From assembly GCF_900114785.1 (NCBI RefSeq), contig NZ_FOUG01000011.1:124001-188000 (forward strand): a stretch of 64,000 bases of DNA, written 5' to 3'. The notes under the pieces were generated by a model. The model was not told the origin of the DNA. It was given only the letters and a program-made list of their open reading frames with translations, and did no database searches. Every line of letters starts with the position of its first letter. Within the stretch, counting starts at the first letter, position 1. Shown piece after piece: positions 16,567 to 24,927 of the stretch. The translations under genes and the position numbers were made by a program. The DNA is from Variovorax sp. OV329 (lineage in GTDB: Bacteria > Pseudomonadota > Gammaproteobacteria > Burkholderiales > Burkholderiaceae_C).

Positions 16567-17741
16567 ACGCGGCCATGCAGGACGATCTGGCCCGCATCGT
16601 GGGCTTCCGGCACTGGCGTGTGGCCATGCCCTTCAGGCAGCCGTTGGCCTGGGGTTCGGGCAGCCGCCCGGCCGCCACGCGGCTGGTGGTGGAGATCACG
16701 CTGGCCGACGGCACCAAGGGCTACGGCGAGACCATCTGCCTGCTGGAATTCATCGAGCCGGTGCTGGTGAAGACGGTTCAGCCGATCGCGCTGTCGCACA
16801 CCGCGCGCGACGTGGAAGCCTTCACCCGCCACGTGCTGGGCGCCGGCTACTACCACCACAAGCGCGCTGTCGTGATGGCGATGGCCGCCGTCGAGATGGC
16901 CATGTGGGACGCGCGCGGCCGCCAGCTGCGCGAGCCGCTTCATGCGCTGTGGGGTGGCGCGTTCCGCCGGCAGGTCGAGGTGTCGGCCTACCTCTTCGGC
17001 ACCGACGCGAAGGCGCTCGCCGATTCGACCCGACGCTTCCTCGACGCCGGCTACCGCAGCTTCAAGGTCAAGATCGGCATGACGGAGGCCAGCGACCTCA
17101 CGAACGTGGAGGCAGTGCGCACCGTGTGCGGCAGCCATGCGCTGCGTGCCGACGTGAACAGCGCCTGGACGCCCGGCACCGCACGCCGCATGCTGGAGAA
17201 ACTACGCGGCTACGACCTGCAGTACGTCGAACAGCCGCTGGAGCTGGACGACCTGGAGGGCCATGCGCACCTGCGCCGCGCGCAGCCGGTGCCGGTGGCG
17301 CTGGACGAGTCGGCCTACACGCTGGCCGACGTGGGCAACATCGTGCGCGCCGGCGCCGCCGACGTGATCCTGCTGGACCCACACGAGATCGGCGGCCTGT
17401 GGCAGACGATCAAGGCCGCGGCCATCGCCGAGGCGGCGGGCATCCCCGTCACGCTGCACAGCGGCGGCGAGCTGGGCTTCTCGCAGTCCGCCTACGTGCA
17501 CCTGGCGGCCAGCATTCCGAACATGTCGATCTCCATCGACTCCGAGCGCGCCTACCTGCTGGACGACATCGTGCTGCGCCCGCCCTGCATCGAGGAAGGC
17601 GCCTTCGCGCTGCCCACCGGCCCCGGCCTGGGCGTGGAGCCCGACTTCGAACGCATCGCCGCGCGCCAGACCACCGTGATCCAGGACCCGTACCTGGACC
17701 GCGCACGCCCGGGCTGGTTCTCCACCAAGCCCGCCTATTGA
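16563..17741 (+). CDS. enolase-superfamily (MR/MLE) enzyme 2
   Basis: A 392-residue second enolase-superfamily member, only distantly like its neighbour. It has K168-V-K170 (the KxK base pair), Asp197 in RADVNS, Glu223 in VEQPLE, Asp248-Glu249 in ALDESAY and a His in TLHSGGE (His299). KxK is shared by muconate cycloisomerases, dipeptide epimerases and several sugar-acid dehydratases, so reaction type is open; the operon argues for a dehydratase or epimerase of sugar acids. Start ATG at 16563 overlaps the upstream stop; a second ATG five codons on is possible. Followed after 15 bp by dgoK. Confidence 0.88.
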   Translation: MNAAMQDDLARIVGFRHWRVAMPFRQPLAWGSGSRPAATRLVVEITLADGTKGYGETICLLEFIEPVLVKTVQPIALSHTARDVEAFTRHVLGAGYYHHKRAVVMAMAAVEMAMWDARGRQLREPLHALWGGAFRRQVEVSAYLFGTDAKALADSTRRFLDAGYRSFKVKIGMTEASDLTNVEAVRTVCGSHALRADVNSAWTPGTARRMLEKLRGYDLQYVEQPLELDDLEGHAHLRRAQPVPVALDESAYTLADVGNIVRAGAADVILLDPHEIGGLWQTIKAAAIAEAAGIPVTLHSGGELGFSQSAYVHLAASIPNMSISIDSERAYLLDDIVLRPPCIEEGAFALPTGPGLGVEPDFERIAARQTTVIQDPYLDRARPGWFSTKPAY

Positions 17742-17756
17742 AGACCTGAGCAAAGA

Positions 17757-18698
17757 ATGAACGACAACACGAAAGCCCGCCTCATCGCCATCGACTGGGG
17801 CACCTCCAACCTGCGCGCGTCGCTGCTGGACGGCGAAGGCGCCGTCATCGAGACGCGCAGCGCGCCCGGCGGCATCATGGCCGTGCAGGAGGGCCGCTTC
17901 GCGCAGCAGTTGCGCGCCGTGGCCGGCGACTGGATGCAGACCCTGGACGCGCCGCTGGTGGCCAGCGGCATGATCGGCAGCCGCCAGGGCTGGAAGGAAG
18001 CCGCCTACGTGCCGTGCCCGGCCTCCATTGGGCAGGTGGCGGCGCAGCTCACGCAGGTGGAAGTGGCCGGCGACGGCGAGGCCGGCCCGCGCACGCTGCA
18101 CATCGTGCCGGGCCTGCGCGCGCAGCACGAAGGCGGCCGCCACGACGTGATGCGCGGCGAGGAAACGCAGATCTGGGGCGCCGACCTGGCCCCGGGCGCC
18201 TGCGCGCTGCTGCCCGGCACCCACAGCAAGTGGGCCTGGGTGGGCGAAGGCGGCAGCGTCAAGCGCTTCCAGACCTTCATGACCGGCGAGCTCTACGGCC
18301 TGCTGACCAAGCACGGCATCCTGGGCCGGCTGATGAAGTTCGGCGAGTCGCATCCGCAGCACTTCGTCGCCGGCGTGAAGGAAGGCCTGGCCGGCCATGC
18401 GCTGGCCACGCACGTCATCTTCGCCGCGCGCACGGCCGGCCTCATGGGCACCGTGCCGCCGGAAGGCCTGCCGGACTACCTCTCGGGCCTGCTCATCGGC
18501 ATCGAGATCGCCGGCGCCTTCGCGCACCGCCAACCGATGCCCGGCAGCAGCGAGATCACGCTGATCGGCGACGACGACCTGTGCGACCGCTACGCCGCGG
18601 CGCTCGAGGTGGCGGGCCTGGGCGCCCGGCGCGCGCGCGAGGACGCGACCACGCGCGGCCTGTGGCTGGTGGCGCAGGCGGCCAGGCTGCTGACATGA
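17757..18698 (+). CDS. dgoK: 2-dehydro-3-deoxygalactonokinase
   Basis: A 313-residue kinase of the DgoK family (FGGY-like ASKHA fold). It opens IAIDWGTSNLRASLLD, the phosphate-1 loop, has SGMIGSRQGWKEAAYV and the LLPGTHSKWAWV segment (about residues 150-161), both diagnostic for DgoK. It phosphorylates 2-keto-3-deoxy-galactonate (KDGal) at O6, which DgoA then cleaves. Coupled to dgoA by ATGA at 18695-18698. Confidence 0.93.
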   Translation: MNDNTKARLIAIDWGTSNLRASLLDGEGAVIETRSAPGGIMAVQEGRFAQQLRAVAGDWMQTLDAPLVASGMIGSRQGWKEAAYVPCPASIGQVAAQLTQVEVAGDGEAGPRTLHIVPGLRAQHEGGRHDVMRGEETQIWGADLAPGACALLPGTHSKWAWVGEGGSVKRFQTFMTGELYGLLTKHGILGRLMKFGESHPQHFVAGVKEGLAGHALATHVIFAARTAGLMGTVPPEGLPDYLSGLLIGIEIAGAFAHRQPMPGSSEITLIGDDDLCDRYAAALEVAGLGARRAREDATTRGLWLVAQAARLLT

Positions 18699-19345
18699 AC
18701 GACGCGGCGCTCGCGGCGACGCGGCAGCACCTGCTGGCGCATCCGGTGGTGGCCATTCTGCGCGGCATCCGGCCGCAGGAATGCGTCGGCGTGGCCGACA
18801 CGCTGGTCGAGGCGGGCATCCGCACGCTGGAGGTGCCGCTCAATTCGCCCGATCCGCTCGCCAGCATCGGAATGCTCGCGCGGCACCTTGACGGCGAGGC
18901 GCTGGTCGGCGCCGGCACCGTGCTCGATGCGGCACAGGTGGATGCGGTGGCCGATGCTGGCGCGCGCATCGCGCTCGCGCCCAACCGCAACGTCGAGGTG
19001 ATCCGCCGGGCGGTGTCGCGCGGCCTGTACGCCATGCCGGGCGTGGCCACCGTGTCGGAAGCCTTCGAGGCCCTGGCCGCGGGTGCGCACGGGCTGAAGC
19101 TCTTTCCGGCCGACGTGCTGGCGCCCGCCAGCTTCAAGGCCTGGCGCGCGGTGCTGCCCGTGGGCGTCGAGCTCTTTGCGGTGGGTGGCGTCGACGCGGA
19201 CAACCTCGCGGCGTTCCGCCGGGCCGGGGCCTGCGGCGCCGGCCTGGGCGGCTCGCTCTACACGCCGGGCATCGCCCGCGACGAACTGGCGCGGCGCGCC
19301 CGCGCGGCCCTGGCCGCCTGGGCGGCCGCCGGAGCCGGCCGATGA
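18695..19345 (+). CDS. dgoA: 2-dehydro-3-deoxy-6-phosphogalactonate aldolase
   Basis: A 216-residue class I aldolase of the KDPG/KDPGal family. HPVVAILRGIRPQE near the N-terminus, catalytic Glu in RTLEVPLNSP (about residue 45), and the Schiff-base lysine in GAHGLKLFPAD (about residue 133) are visible. It cleaves the product of DgoK to pyruvate and glyceraldehyde 3-phosphate. The RGIRPQE and SPDPL variants match DgoA better than Eda. Last gene of the importer operon; the next gene is convergent, 15 bp away. Confidence 0.93.
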   Translation: MNDAALAATRQHLLAHPVVAILRGIRPQECVGVADTLVEAGIRTLEVPLNSPDPLASIGMLARHLDGEALVGAGTVLDAAQVDAVADAGARIALAPNRNVEVIRRAVSRGLYAMPGVATVSEAFEALAAGAHGLKLFPADVLAPASFKAWRAVLPVGVELFAVGGVDADNLAAFRRAGACGAGLGGSLYTPGIARDELARRARAALAAWAAAGAGR

Positions 19346-19360
19346 ATCTTCAAGAACGGA

Positions 19361-19729
19361 TCAGCGCGTTGTGCGCGGCACCCCGGATGCACCCGGCGGG
19401 TAGTCCAGGTCGCTGGACAGCGGAAGGAGGCCAGCCTTGTTGAGCGCGCTGATTTCGTTCCAGCGTGCCTGTGCGGCCGCCCGGCGTTCGGCGGCCGTGG
19501 CCGTCACCACCGGGACCGGCGCATGAAGGTCGCTGCCGTACAGCCTGCGCGCGGCCGTGCTGCCTTGCTGCAGCCGGGAGTCGGCGGCTTCCACGCGCTG
19601 GGCCGCCGTGTAGCGGGCCACGGGCGGTGCCTTGGCGCCGAGGCCGTCAATCTCGAGGTAGGACTGGGCATGGACGGACGACAGAGCCAGGGTGCCGATG
19701 GCAGCCCCGAGGGCCGGGAGAAGTCGCAT
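19361..19729 (-). CDS. small exported protein, DUF4148-like
   Basis: A 122-residue exported protein. The start at 19729 gives a signal peptide (RLLPALGAAIGTLALSSVHAQ, cut near residue 21) with GGAG-like bases just upstream (19732-19736 on the minus strand). The mature part is helical and Ala/Arg-rich, and ends ALNKAGLLPLSSDLDYPPG, a signature of the short DUF4148-type proteins common in Burkholderiales. Function unknown. Convergent with dgoA; no terminator is obvious in the 15-bp gap. Confidence 0.7.
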   Translation of the reverse strand: MRLLPALGAAIGTLALSSVHAQSYLEIDGLGAKAPPVARYTAAQRVEAADSRLQQGSTAARRLYGSDLHAPVPVVTATAAERRAAAQARWNEISALNKAGLLPLSSDLDYPPGASGVPRTTR

Positions 19730-19998
19730 GGGAGCCTCCGTGTCCCGAACCGGTCGCTCGACATCGAGCGCTCCGTCAGGGCGCGCCCATGCTCGGTCGC
19801 GCCCAATAACCATGAGGCCGTGAAGGCCGCATGCGCGTCCCGAAAGTTTCTTTGGATGAGACCTTGCGCGCCTACCGGCGGCGCACGTCGTCCGGGCCTG
19901 CTCGCCGCTCACTCGCAGCGCACTGCCGGCCGCTACATCACCGGGTTCCGGCAAGCGGAATCCACGCCCATCACCACGACTCGCGGAGACAACACGCC

Positions 19999-21003
19999 AT
20001 GACCCTTTCCACCCCCACCAAGCGCGCCTTCCTGGGCGCGGCGCTGGCCTGCTGCGCATTGCTGCCGGCGCCGGGCCAGGCCCAGGCCCAGGCCCAGGCG
20101 GCGTACCCGTCCAAGCCCATCAAGTTCATCGTGCCGGTGCCGGCCGGCGGCGCCGCCGACGCGATGGCGCGCATGATCGCCGAGCACCTGCAGACCAAAT
20201 GGGGCCAGCCCGTGGTGGTCGACAACCGGCCCGGCGCAGGCTCGAGCGTGGGCATGGCGGTGGTCGCGAAGGCCGCGCCCGACGGCTACACCATCGGCAT
20301 GGGCAACGTGGCCGCCAACGCCATCAACCCGGCCGTGCGGCCCGAGGCCTTTCCCTACGATCCGGTGAAGGACTTCGCCGCGATCTCGATGGTGGGCATC
20401 ACGCCGCTGATCCTGGTGGTCAATCCGCAGAAGGTGCCGGCCCAGACGCTGCCGGAGTTCATCGCCTACCTCAAGGCCAACCCCGGCAAGCTCACCTACG
20501 GCTCCTCGGGCGCGGGCTCGGCGCTGCACATCGGCATGGAGCTGTTCCTGCAGAAGACCGGCACCTCGATGGTCCACGTGCCCTACAAGGGCTCGGCCCC
20601 GATGCTCACCGACCTGATCGGCGGCCAGGTGGATGCGTCCATGGACGCGGCCGCGACCTCGTGGCCGCAGGTGCAGTCGGGCAAGCTGCGCGCGCTGGGC
20701 GTGTCGACCGCGAAGCCCGCCTTCTTCGCGCCGGATCTCCCGCCCATCGGCCAGACGGTCAAGGGCTTCGAGATGAACCCCTGGCACGGCGTGATGGCGC
20801 CCGCGGGCACGCCGCAGGCCATCGTCGACAAGCTGTCGAAGGAGATCCAGGCCTACCTGCGCCTGCCCGACACCGAGGCCAAGCTGCGCGAGCGCGGCGT
20901 GGTCCCGGTGGGCTCGAACGCCGCGGAGTTCTCCAGGACGCTGCGCGAGGAGGCGGCGATGTACAGGAAGCTCGTGAGCGACGCCGGGATCAAGGGCGAG
21001 TGA
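19999..21003 (+). CDS. Bug-family solute-binding protein
   Basis: A 334-residue periplasmic TctC-like binding protein. It has a signal peptide cleaved in or after GQAQAQAQA, then the family motifs KPIKFIVPVPAGGAADAMAR, VVVDNRPGAGS and VPYKGSAPML. RBS GGAGA at 19985-19989. It stands alone; a broken AraC gene follows 135 bp later, which may once have been its regulator. Ligand unknown. Confidence 0.9.
   Translation: MTLSTPTKRAFLGAALACCALLPAPGQAQAQAQAAYPSKPIKFIVPVPAGGAADAMARMIAEHLQTKWGQPVVVDNRPGAGSSVGMAVVAKAAPDGYTIGMGNVAANAINPAVRPEAFPYDPVKDFAAISMVGITPLILVVNPQKVPAQTLPEFIAYLKANPGKLTYGSSGAGSALHIGMELFLQKTGTSMVHVPYKGSAPMLTDLIGGQVDASMDAAATSWPQVQSGKLRALGVSTAKPAFFAPDLPPIGQTVKGFEMNPWHGVMAPAGTPQAIVDKLSKEIQAYLRLPDTEAKLRERGVVPVGSNAAEFSRTLREEAAMYRKLVSDAGIKGE
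20076..20099 (+). repeat. in-frame CCAGGC hexamer repeat in signal-peptide region
   Basis: Four exact tandem copies of CCAGGC, encoding the Gln-Ala repeats at the signal-peptide cleavage site of the Bug protein. Unit gain or loss would lengthen or shorten that region without shifting the frame. Confidence 0.85.
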
Positions 21004-21138
21004 CGGCCGCGGCGAGGTAGATCCCGCGCTTATGGCCGCATACCCAACGAATATTTGTTCGCAGGAGCGCGGGCCACGACAGTTGCGCCGACGCAAGCGC
21101 GCCTGTGTGTGTGCCGCATCCATCTCCTGGAGCAAGGC

Positions 21139-21502
21139 ATGACCGGATCGAGCCCTCGCATGACCACCGAAACCACCGCGCCGACCGCCGGCGCGCGGGA
21201 CCGCCCCATCGAAAGCCTTCGTGCGGCAGTTCCGCGCGCGGACTACTCCAACCGCGCGCTGCCGCCGGCTGATCGCTTCGGGCATTGGCAGGCCGACATG
21301 GCGGGTCTGTTCGATGCCGAACCCCCACCAGCCGCCGCCGGCGGACCACCTGATCGAAGTCAGCCGGTGGACGCTCGGCGGCGCGGTGGTGACGGCCGGG
21401 CACTACCCGGCGCTGAAGAGCGCCCGAAGCGAGAAGCGCGTGCGGTCGGACCTGCTAGACCACTATGCGGTGACGCTGGGCCCGCGCAGCGGCCAGCGCT
21501 GA
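21139..21502 (+). pseudogene. truncated AraC-family regulator (N-terminal domain only)
   Basis: The start at 21139 (GGAGCAAGGC upstream) reads the front of an AraC-binding-2 sensory domain (LPPADRFGHWQADMAGLFDAEP). The frame breaks in the C-rich stretch near 21325-21335, and the rest continues in another frame (ADHLIEVSRWTLGGAVVTAGHY to LLDHYAVTLGPRSGQR) until a stop at 21502. No DNA-binding domain follows. It lies just downstream of the Bug gene at 19999, the usual place for a linked regulator. Confidence 0.65.
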
Positions 21503-21893
21503 GCAACGCTGAGGCCGCCTATGCCAGCGCCGACGATGGCGACGTGCTTAGTAACGGGCGCGCGGTCCTATTGCGGAAGGCGTCATTTGGAATATCAGGT
21601 TGTGGATTTCGGGTAGCGACTACCTAATGCAGCTGGCGCAGATCGTAGAAAATAAGAATGAATACTGATTCACGCTTCATTCCAAAAAAGCGCCTCGCGA
21701 TCCCAACGCATCGAGTTTCGTCGGGCGACGCATATTCGGACTTCGCAGCCCTGAGGGCGAAGTTGAGCCCATCCGCGGAATGTCGCTGCCGATACGCAAG
21801 GACCCGGTGCCCGTGCTGTCGCAAGAGCGTTTAGCGCCTCATAGGTCGACAAGTTACGAAAGGGCTTTTGGGTCCTATGCTCACTGACTGTAT
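21503..21893. other. intergenic, no gene recognised
   Basis: About 390 bp, with AT-richer patches at 21590-21690. I see no convincing coding sequence. At its right edge TGACTG-TATT-CAGTCA (21885-21900) is a perfect 6-bp hairpin overlapping the stop codon of the minus-strand AraC gene; without a T run it is at best a weak terminator. Confidence 0.5.
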
Positions 21894-22946
21894 TCAGTCA
21901 CCGACATGGCTGCGATCGGACAGCGTTCCCAGCCATCGGTCGAAGCGGCTTGCGGAAGGCGCCTCGATCTTCGGGTTCGCGGTTGGCGGACTCTGGCTCG
22001 CCGCGTCACTGGGGCTGTAGCCGAACTGCTGGCGGAAGGCGCGGCTGAAGTGGCTGGCGCTCTTGAATCCGTGATCCTGTGCCAGCCGGGCGATGTTCTG
22101 GCGCTCGTGCGTGCCGCTCAGGATGCCGTGCACGCGCGCCAGCCGGCGCTCCTTGATGTACTCCGCCACGCCGCCCAATCCCGCGAACAGCCGGTACAGG
22201 CCCGAGCGCGAGATGCGCAACTGCGCGCAGATCGCGTCGGTGCCCAGGTTCTCGTCGGCCAGGTTCTGCTCGATGTGCTGGCGCGCGCGCCGCAGCAGCA
22301 CCGACTCGATGGCCGGGCGCGCCGCCTCGAGGTTGTCCGGGCTCTGCGCCAGGCTGGCCGCCAGCAGGCTCACCGTGGCCTGCATGAGATGGGGCGCCTC
22401 GGCGCCCGATATCCCGGGAAGGCCCTGGACCAGCGCCGAGAGGTGGTGGGCCAGCAGGCCGGCGCATGCGTCGGCGGGAGACGCGCCGTGCAGCCGCACC
22501 GGCCGCGGCAGGGCCCGTTCCAGCAGGTCGCGCGGGATGTAGAGGATCGTGCTGCTGCAGCAGGAGGCGTTGGACTCCGGCCGGGCCATGTCGGTGAGCA
22601 CGAAGCGCCCTGGGGTCAGCGACACTTCCTGTCCGGCGGCATCGCAATGGAACTGTCCCTCGCGCAACAGGATCAGCCGGTAGTGGTCCAGCTGGTCGCG
22701 GCGGATGTTCGCCTCGCGCCGCATCCGCGTCTGCATGGGGCCGAAGATGCTGGTTCCCACGATGAGGGTGTCCAGCCTCCACATGGAGACTTCGGCCTGG
22801 AAGGCGGGCGCGTGGTGCGCTTCGATGTCCATCTCCCAGCTGCGCGAGAGCGAGTCGCGCCAGAACTCAGCGGCCTGCTCCGGCTGCATGGCGCGCGAGT
22901 CGAAGTGGATGTGCGGCGGGCCGGTGAATGCGCCGTCATGCGCCAT
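21894..22946 (-). CDS. AraC-family transcriptional regulator
   Basis: A 350-residue intact regulator. Residues 10-200 form the AraC-binding-2 sensory domain (DQLDHYRLILLREGQFHC, PGRFVLTDMARPES). Residues about 228-325 are the two helix-turn-helix DNA-binding domain (LGTDAICAQLRISRSGLYRLFAGLGG, then IARLAQDHGFKSASHFSRAFRQQFGYSP). It lies 41 bp downstream of a Bug gene on the same strand and probably controls it. Its architecture is nearly the same as that of the broken gene at 1789-2707. Confidence 0.9.
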   Translation of the reverse strand: MAHDGAFTGPPHIHFDSRAMQPEQAAEFWRDSLSRSWEMDIEAHHAPAFQAEVSMWRLDTLIVGTSIFGPMQTRMRREANIRRDQLDHYRLILLREGQFHCDAAGQEVSLTPGRFVLTDMARPESNASCCSSTILYIPRDLLERALPRPVRLHGASPADACAGLLAHHLSALVQGLPGISGAEAPHLMQATVSLLAASLAQSPDNLEAARPAIESVLLRRARQHIEQNLADENLGTDAICAQLRISRSGLYRLFAGLGGVAEYIKERRLARVHGILSGTHERQNIARLAQDHGFKSASHFSRAFRQQFGYSPSDAASQSPPTANPKIEAPSASRFDRWLGTLSDRSHVGD

Positions 22947-22987
22947 GGCACGTCTCCCGGCCCCGGCGGTTCGCGGCGAAGGGCTGC

Positions 22988-23995
22988 TCAGTTGGGCTGC
23001 ACATCCGCCGACCTGGCCATGTCCTGCAGGCTGCGGACTTCCTGCGCATAGAAAGCCTGCACCTGCACGAGATTCATGGCCGCCGGCACCGTCCCGCCGG
23101 TGGCCTCCAGCGCCAGGCGCGTCTGCGACTGCGCGAGCACCTGCACGAGCGTGCGATGCAGCTGCGCGGTCGACGCATCGGGCATGGCCTGCGGCACGAA
23201 CAGACCGACCCACACGGTCGGATGACCGAAGCCCCGCGCGCGCAGGCTCTCGTCCAGCGTCGGGACATCCGCGCGGCGTGCGCTGCGGTGGTCGGCCGTC
23301 ACGCCCAGCATGCGCAGCTTGCCGCCGTCGACCATGGCGCCCAGCACGTTGTCCTGCGGCAGCAGCGTGAAGTCGATGACGCCGGCCATCAGGTCCTGCA
23401 GCATGGGCGCGCCACCGCGGTAGGGAACATGCAGGGCCTCGATGCCCAGCGTGGTGCGCAGCTTCTCCATCTCGAGGTGGTAGAGCGAGCCCGTGCCCGG
23501 GCTGCCGTAGCTCAGCGGCCTGGCGGCGCGGCGGGTGGCCAGCGCGGCCAGCTCGTCCACCGAGCGCGCATCCAGATCCGGCCGGGCATACAGGGCCATG
23601 GGTGCGCTGTAGATCAGCGCGAGCAGCCTGAAATCGGTGGCCTGGTACCTGAGCGACTTGATGGTCAGCGGCGCCAGCACCGTCTCGGTGGCCGAGCCCA
23701 CCAGGATGCGTGAACCGTCGGGCGGGCCCTGCAGCATCCGGGCGGCGCCGATCGAACCGCTTGCACCGGTGATGTTCTCCACCACCACGGGACGGCCCAC
23801 GGCATCGGCCAGAGCCGGCGCGACGCCCCGGGCGAGGACATCGGAGACGCCGCCGGGCGGGTACGGCACCACGAGCGTGATCGTGCCGCCAGCGGTGGCC
23901 TGGGCCATTGCGGCGCCGGTCCACGCTAGCGCTGCCATCAACGCCATGCGCAGGAAGGCCGGCCTGCGGGCCGCGAATCCGCCAGGATGTTGCAT
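22988..23995 (-). CDS. Bug-family solute-binding protein
   Basis: A 335-residue periplasmic TctC-like protein. Start 23995 gives a signal peptide (PAFLRMALMAALAWTGAAMAQA, cut near residue 32). Family motifs are TITLVVPYPPGGVSDVLAR, VVVENITGASGSIG and VPYRGGAPMLQDLM. It is first in a two-gene unit with the AraC regulator. Divergent from the two-component genes; 212 bp between them should hold both promoters. Ligand unknown. Confidence 0.9.
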   Translation of the reverse strand: MQHPGGFAARRPAFLRMALMAALAWTGAAMAQATAGGTITLVVPYPPGGVSDVLARGVAPALADAVGRPVVVENITGASGSIGAARMLQGPPDGSRILVGSATETVLAPLTIKSLRYQATDFRLLALIYSAPMALYARPDLDARSVDELAALATRRAARPLSYGSPGTGSLYHLEMEKLRTTLGIEALHVPYRGGAPMLQDLMAGVIDFTLLPQDNVLGAMVDGGKLRMLGVTADHRSARRADVPTLDESLRARGFGHPTVWVGLFVPQAMPDASTAQLHRTLVQVLAQSQTRLALEATGGTVPAAMNLVQVQAFYAQEVRSLQDMARSADVQPN

Positions 23996-24207
23996 TGCGA
24001 CAAATTGTGCGTCAAGCGTCCTAGCGAGGCAAATTTCAGGGCGGAAGTCCTTTGCTGGGACTATGTGAGACGGTTTGAGACGCAAGACGAGCATCTTGGG
24101 GCGTCGTACTCTTAGCATCCCTCTATAACCAAACAAACAAAATCGAGGCGCGAAGAAAGTCGTGCCGAATTACTTCTTCCCGAAGGTCACCCAACTCCTG
24201 CAACCTT

Positions 24208-24927
24208 ATGCCGCATCCCATCCTCATCGTGGAAGACGACCTCACCGTCAGCTCGATCATGTCGGGGTATCTGCAGTCGGAAGGATTGCGAGTGGACGTG
24301 GTGTCGAGCGCCCACGGCTTGCTCGAGCGCGTGGCCAGGCAGTCTTTCAGCCTGGTGCTGCTGGACCTCGGCCTGCCGGACGAGGACGGACTTGCGCTCA
24401 TGCGCAAGCTGCGGGGGCGCACCGCCACGCCGATCATGGTGGTAACGGCGCGCGCTGAGATCGATACGCGCCTGATCGCGTTCGAGCTGGGGGCCGCCGA
24501 CATCCTGGTCAAACCCTTCGACCCGCGGGAGCTGCGGCACCGGGTACTGAACCTCATCCGGCGCCATGCCTCGCACCCCTCGCAGCCCACGGTTTTCGAA
24601 CTGGGGCGCTGGCGCGTCGACCTGGGCGATCGAACGGTTCGCTCGATCGACACCGATGCGCAGTGCAAGCTCACGCGCGTCGAGTTCGACACGCTCGTGT
24701 TCCTCCTGCACGGCGCCGGGCGGGTCTTCACGCGGGCACAGATCATCGATGCGATCAGCTCGTCGGAAGAGCCGGAATCCGATCGCGCCATCGACACGCT
24801 GGTCAGCCGGCTGCGCCGCAAGCTCTCCGAGGAATGCGACCATTCGCGACTCATCGTGACGGTGCAGGGGGTGGGCTATCGGCTGGAGCTTCGCCCGCTC
24901 CAATCGGACTCCGGGCAACGTTCATGA
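24208..24927 (+). CDS. OmpR-family response regulator
   Basis: A 239-residue regulator: receiver domain 1-118 with acidic pocket Glu9-Asp10-Asp11, phospho-Asp53 in LLDLGLPDEDG, Thr80 and Lys102; winged-helix DNA-binding domain from about residue 130 (LTRVEFDTLVFLLH ... DTLVSRLRRKL ... VQGVGYRLE). Coupled to the kinase gene by ATGA at 24924. The pair stands directly upstream of the importer/molybdenum-hydroxylase operon, which is the most likely target. Confidence 0.92.
   Translation: MPHPILIVEDDLTVSSIMSGYLQSEGLRVDVVSSAHGLLERVARQSFSLVLLDLGLPDEDGLALMRKLRGRTATPIMVVTARAEIDTRLIAFELGAADILVKPFDPRELRHRVLNLIRRHASHPSQPTVFELGRWRVDLGDRTVRSIDTDAQCKLTRVEFDTLVFLLHGAGRVFTRAQIIDAISSSEEPESDRAIDTLVSRLRRKLSEECDHSRLIVTVQGVGYRLELRPLQSDSGQRS

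Noticed and set aside
21894..23924. A 676-codon minus-strand frame that would fuse an upstream extension to the AraC regulator
   Set aside because: The extension is an out-of-frame reading of the Bug gene at 22988-23995. The regulator starts at 22946, where family homology begins.
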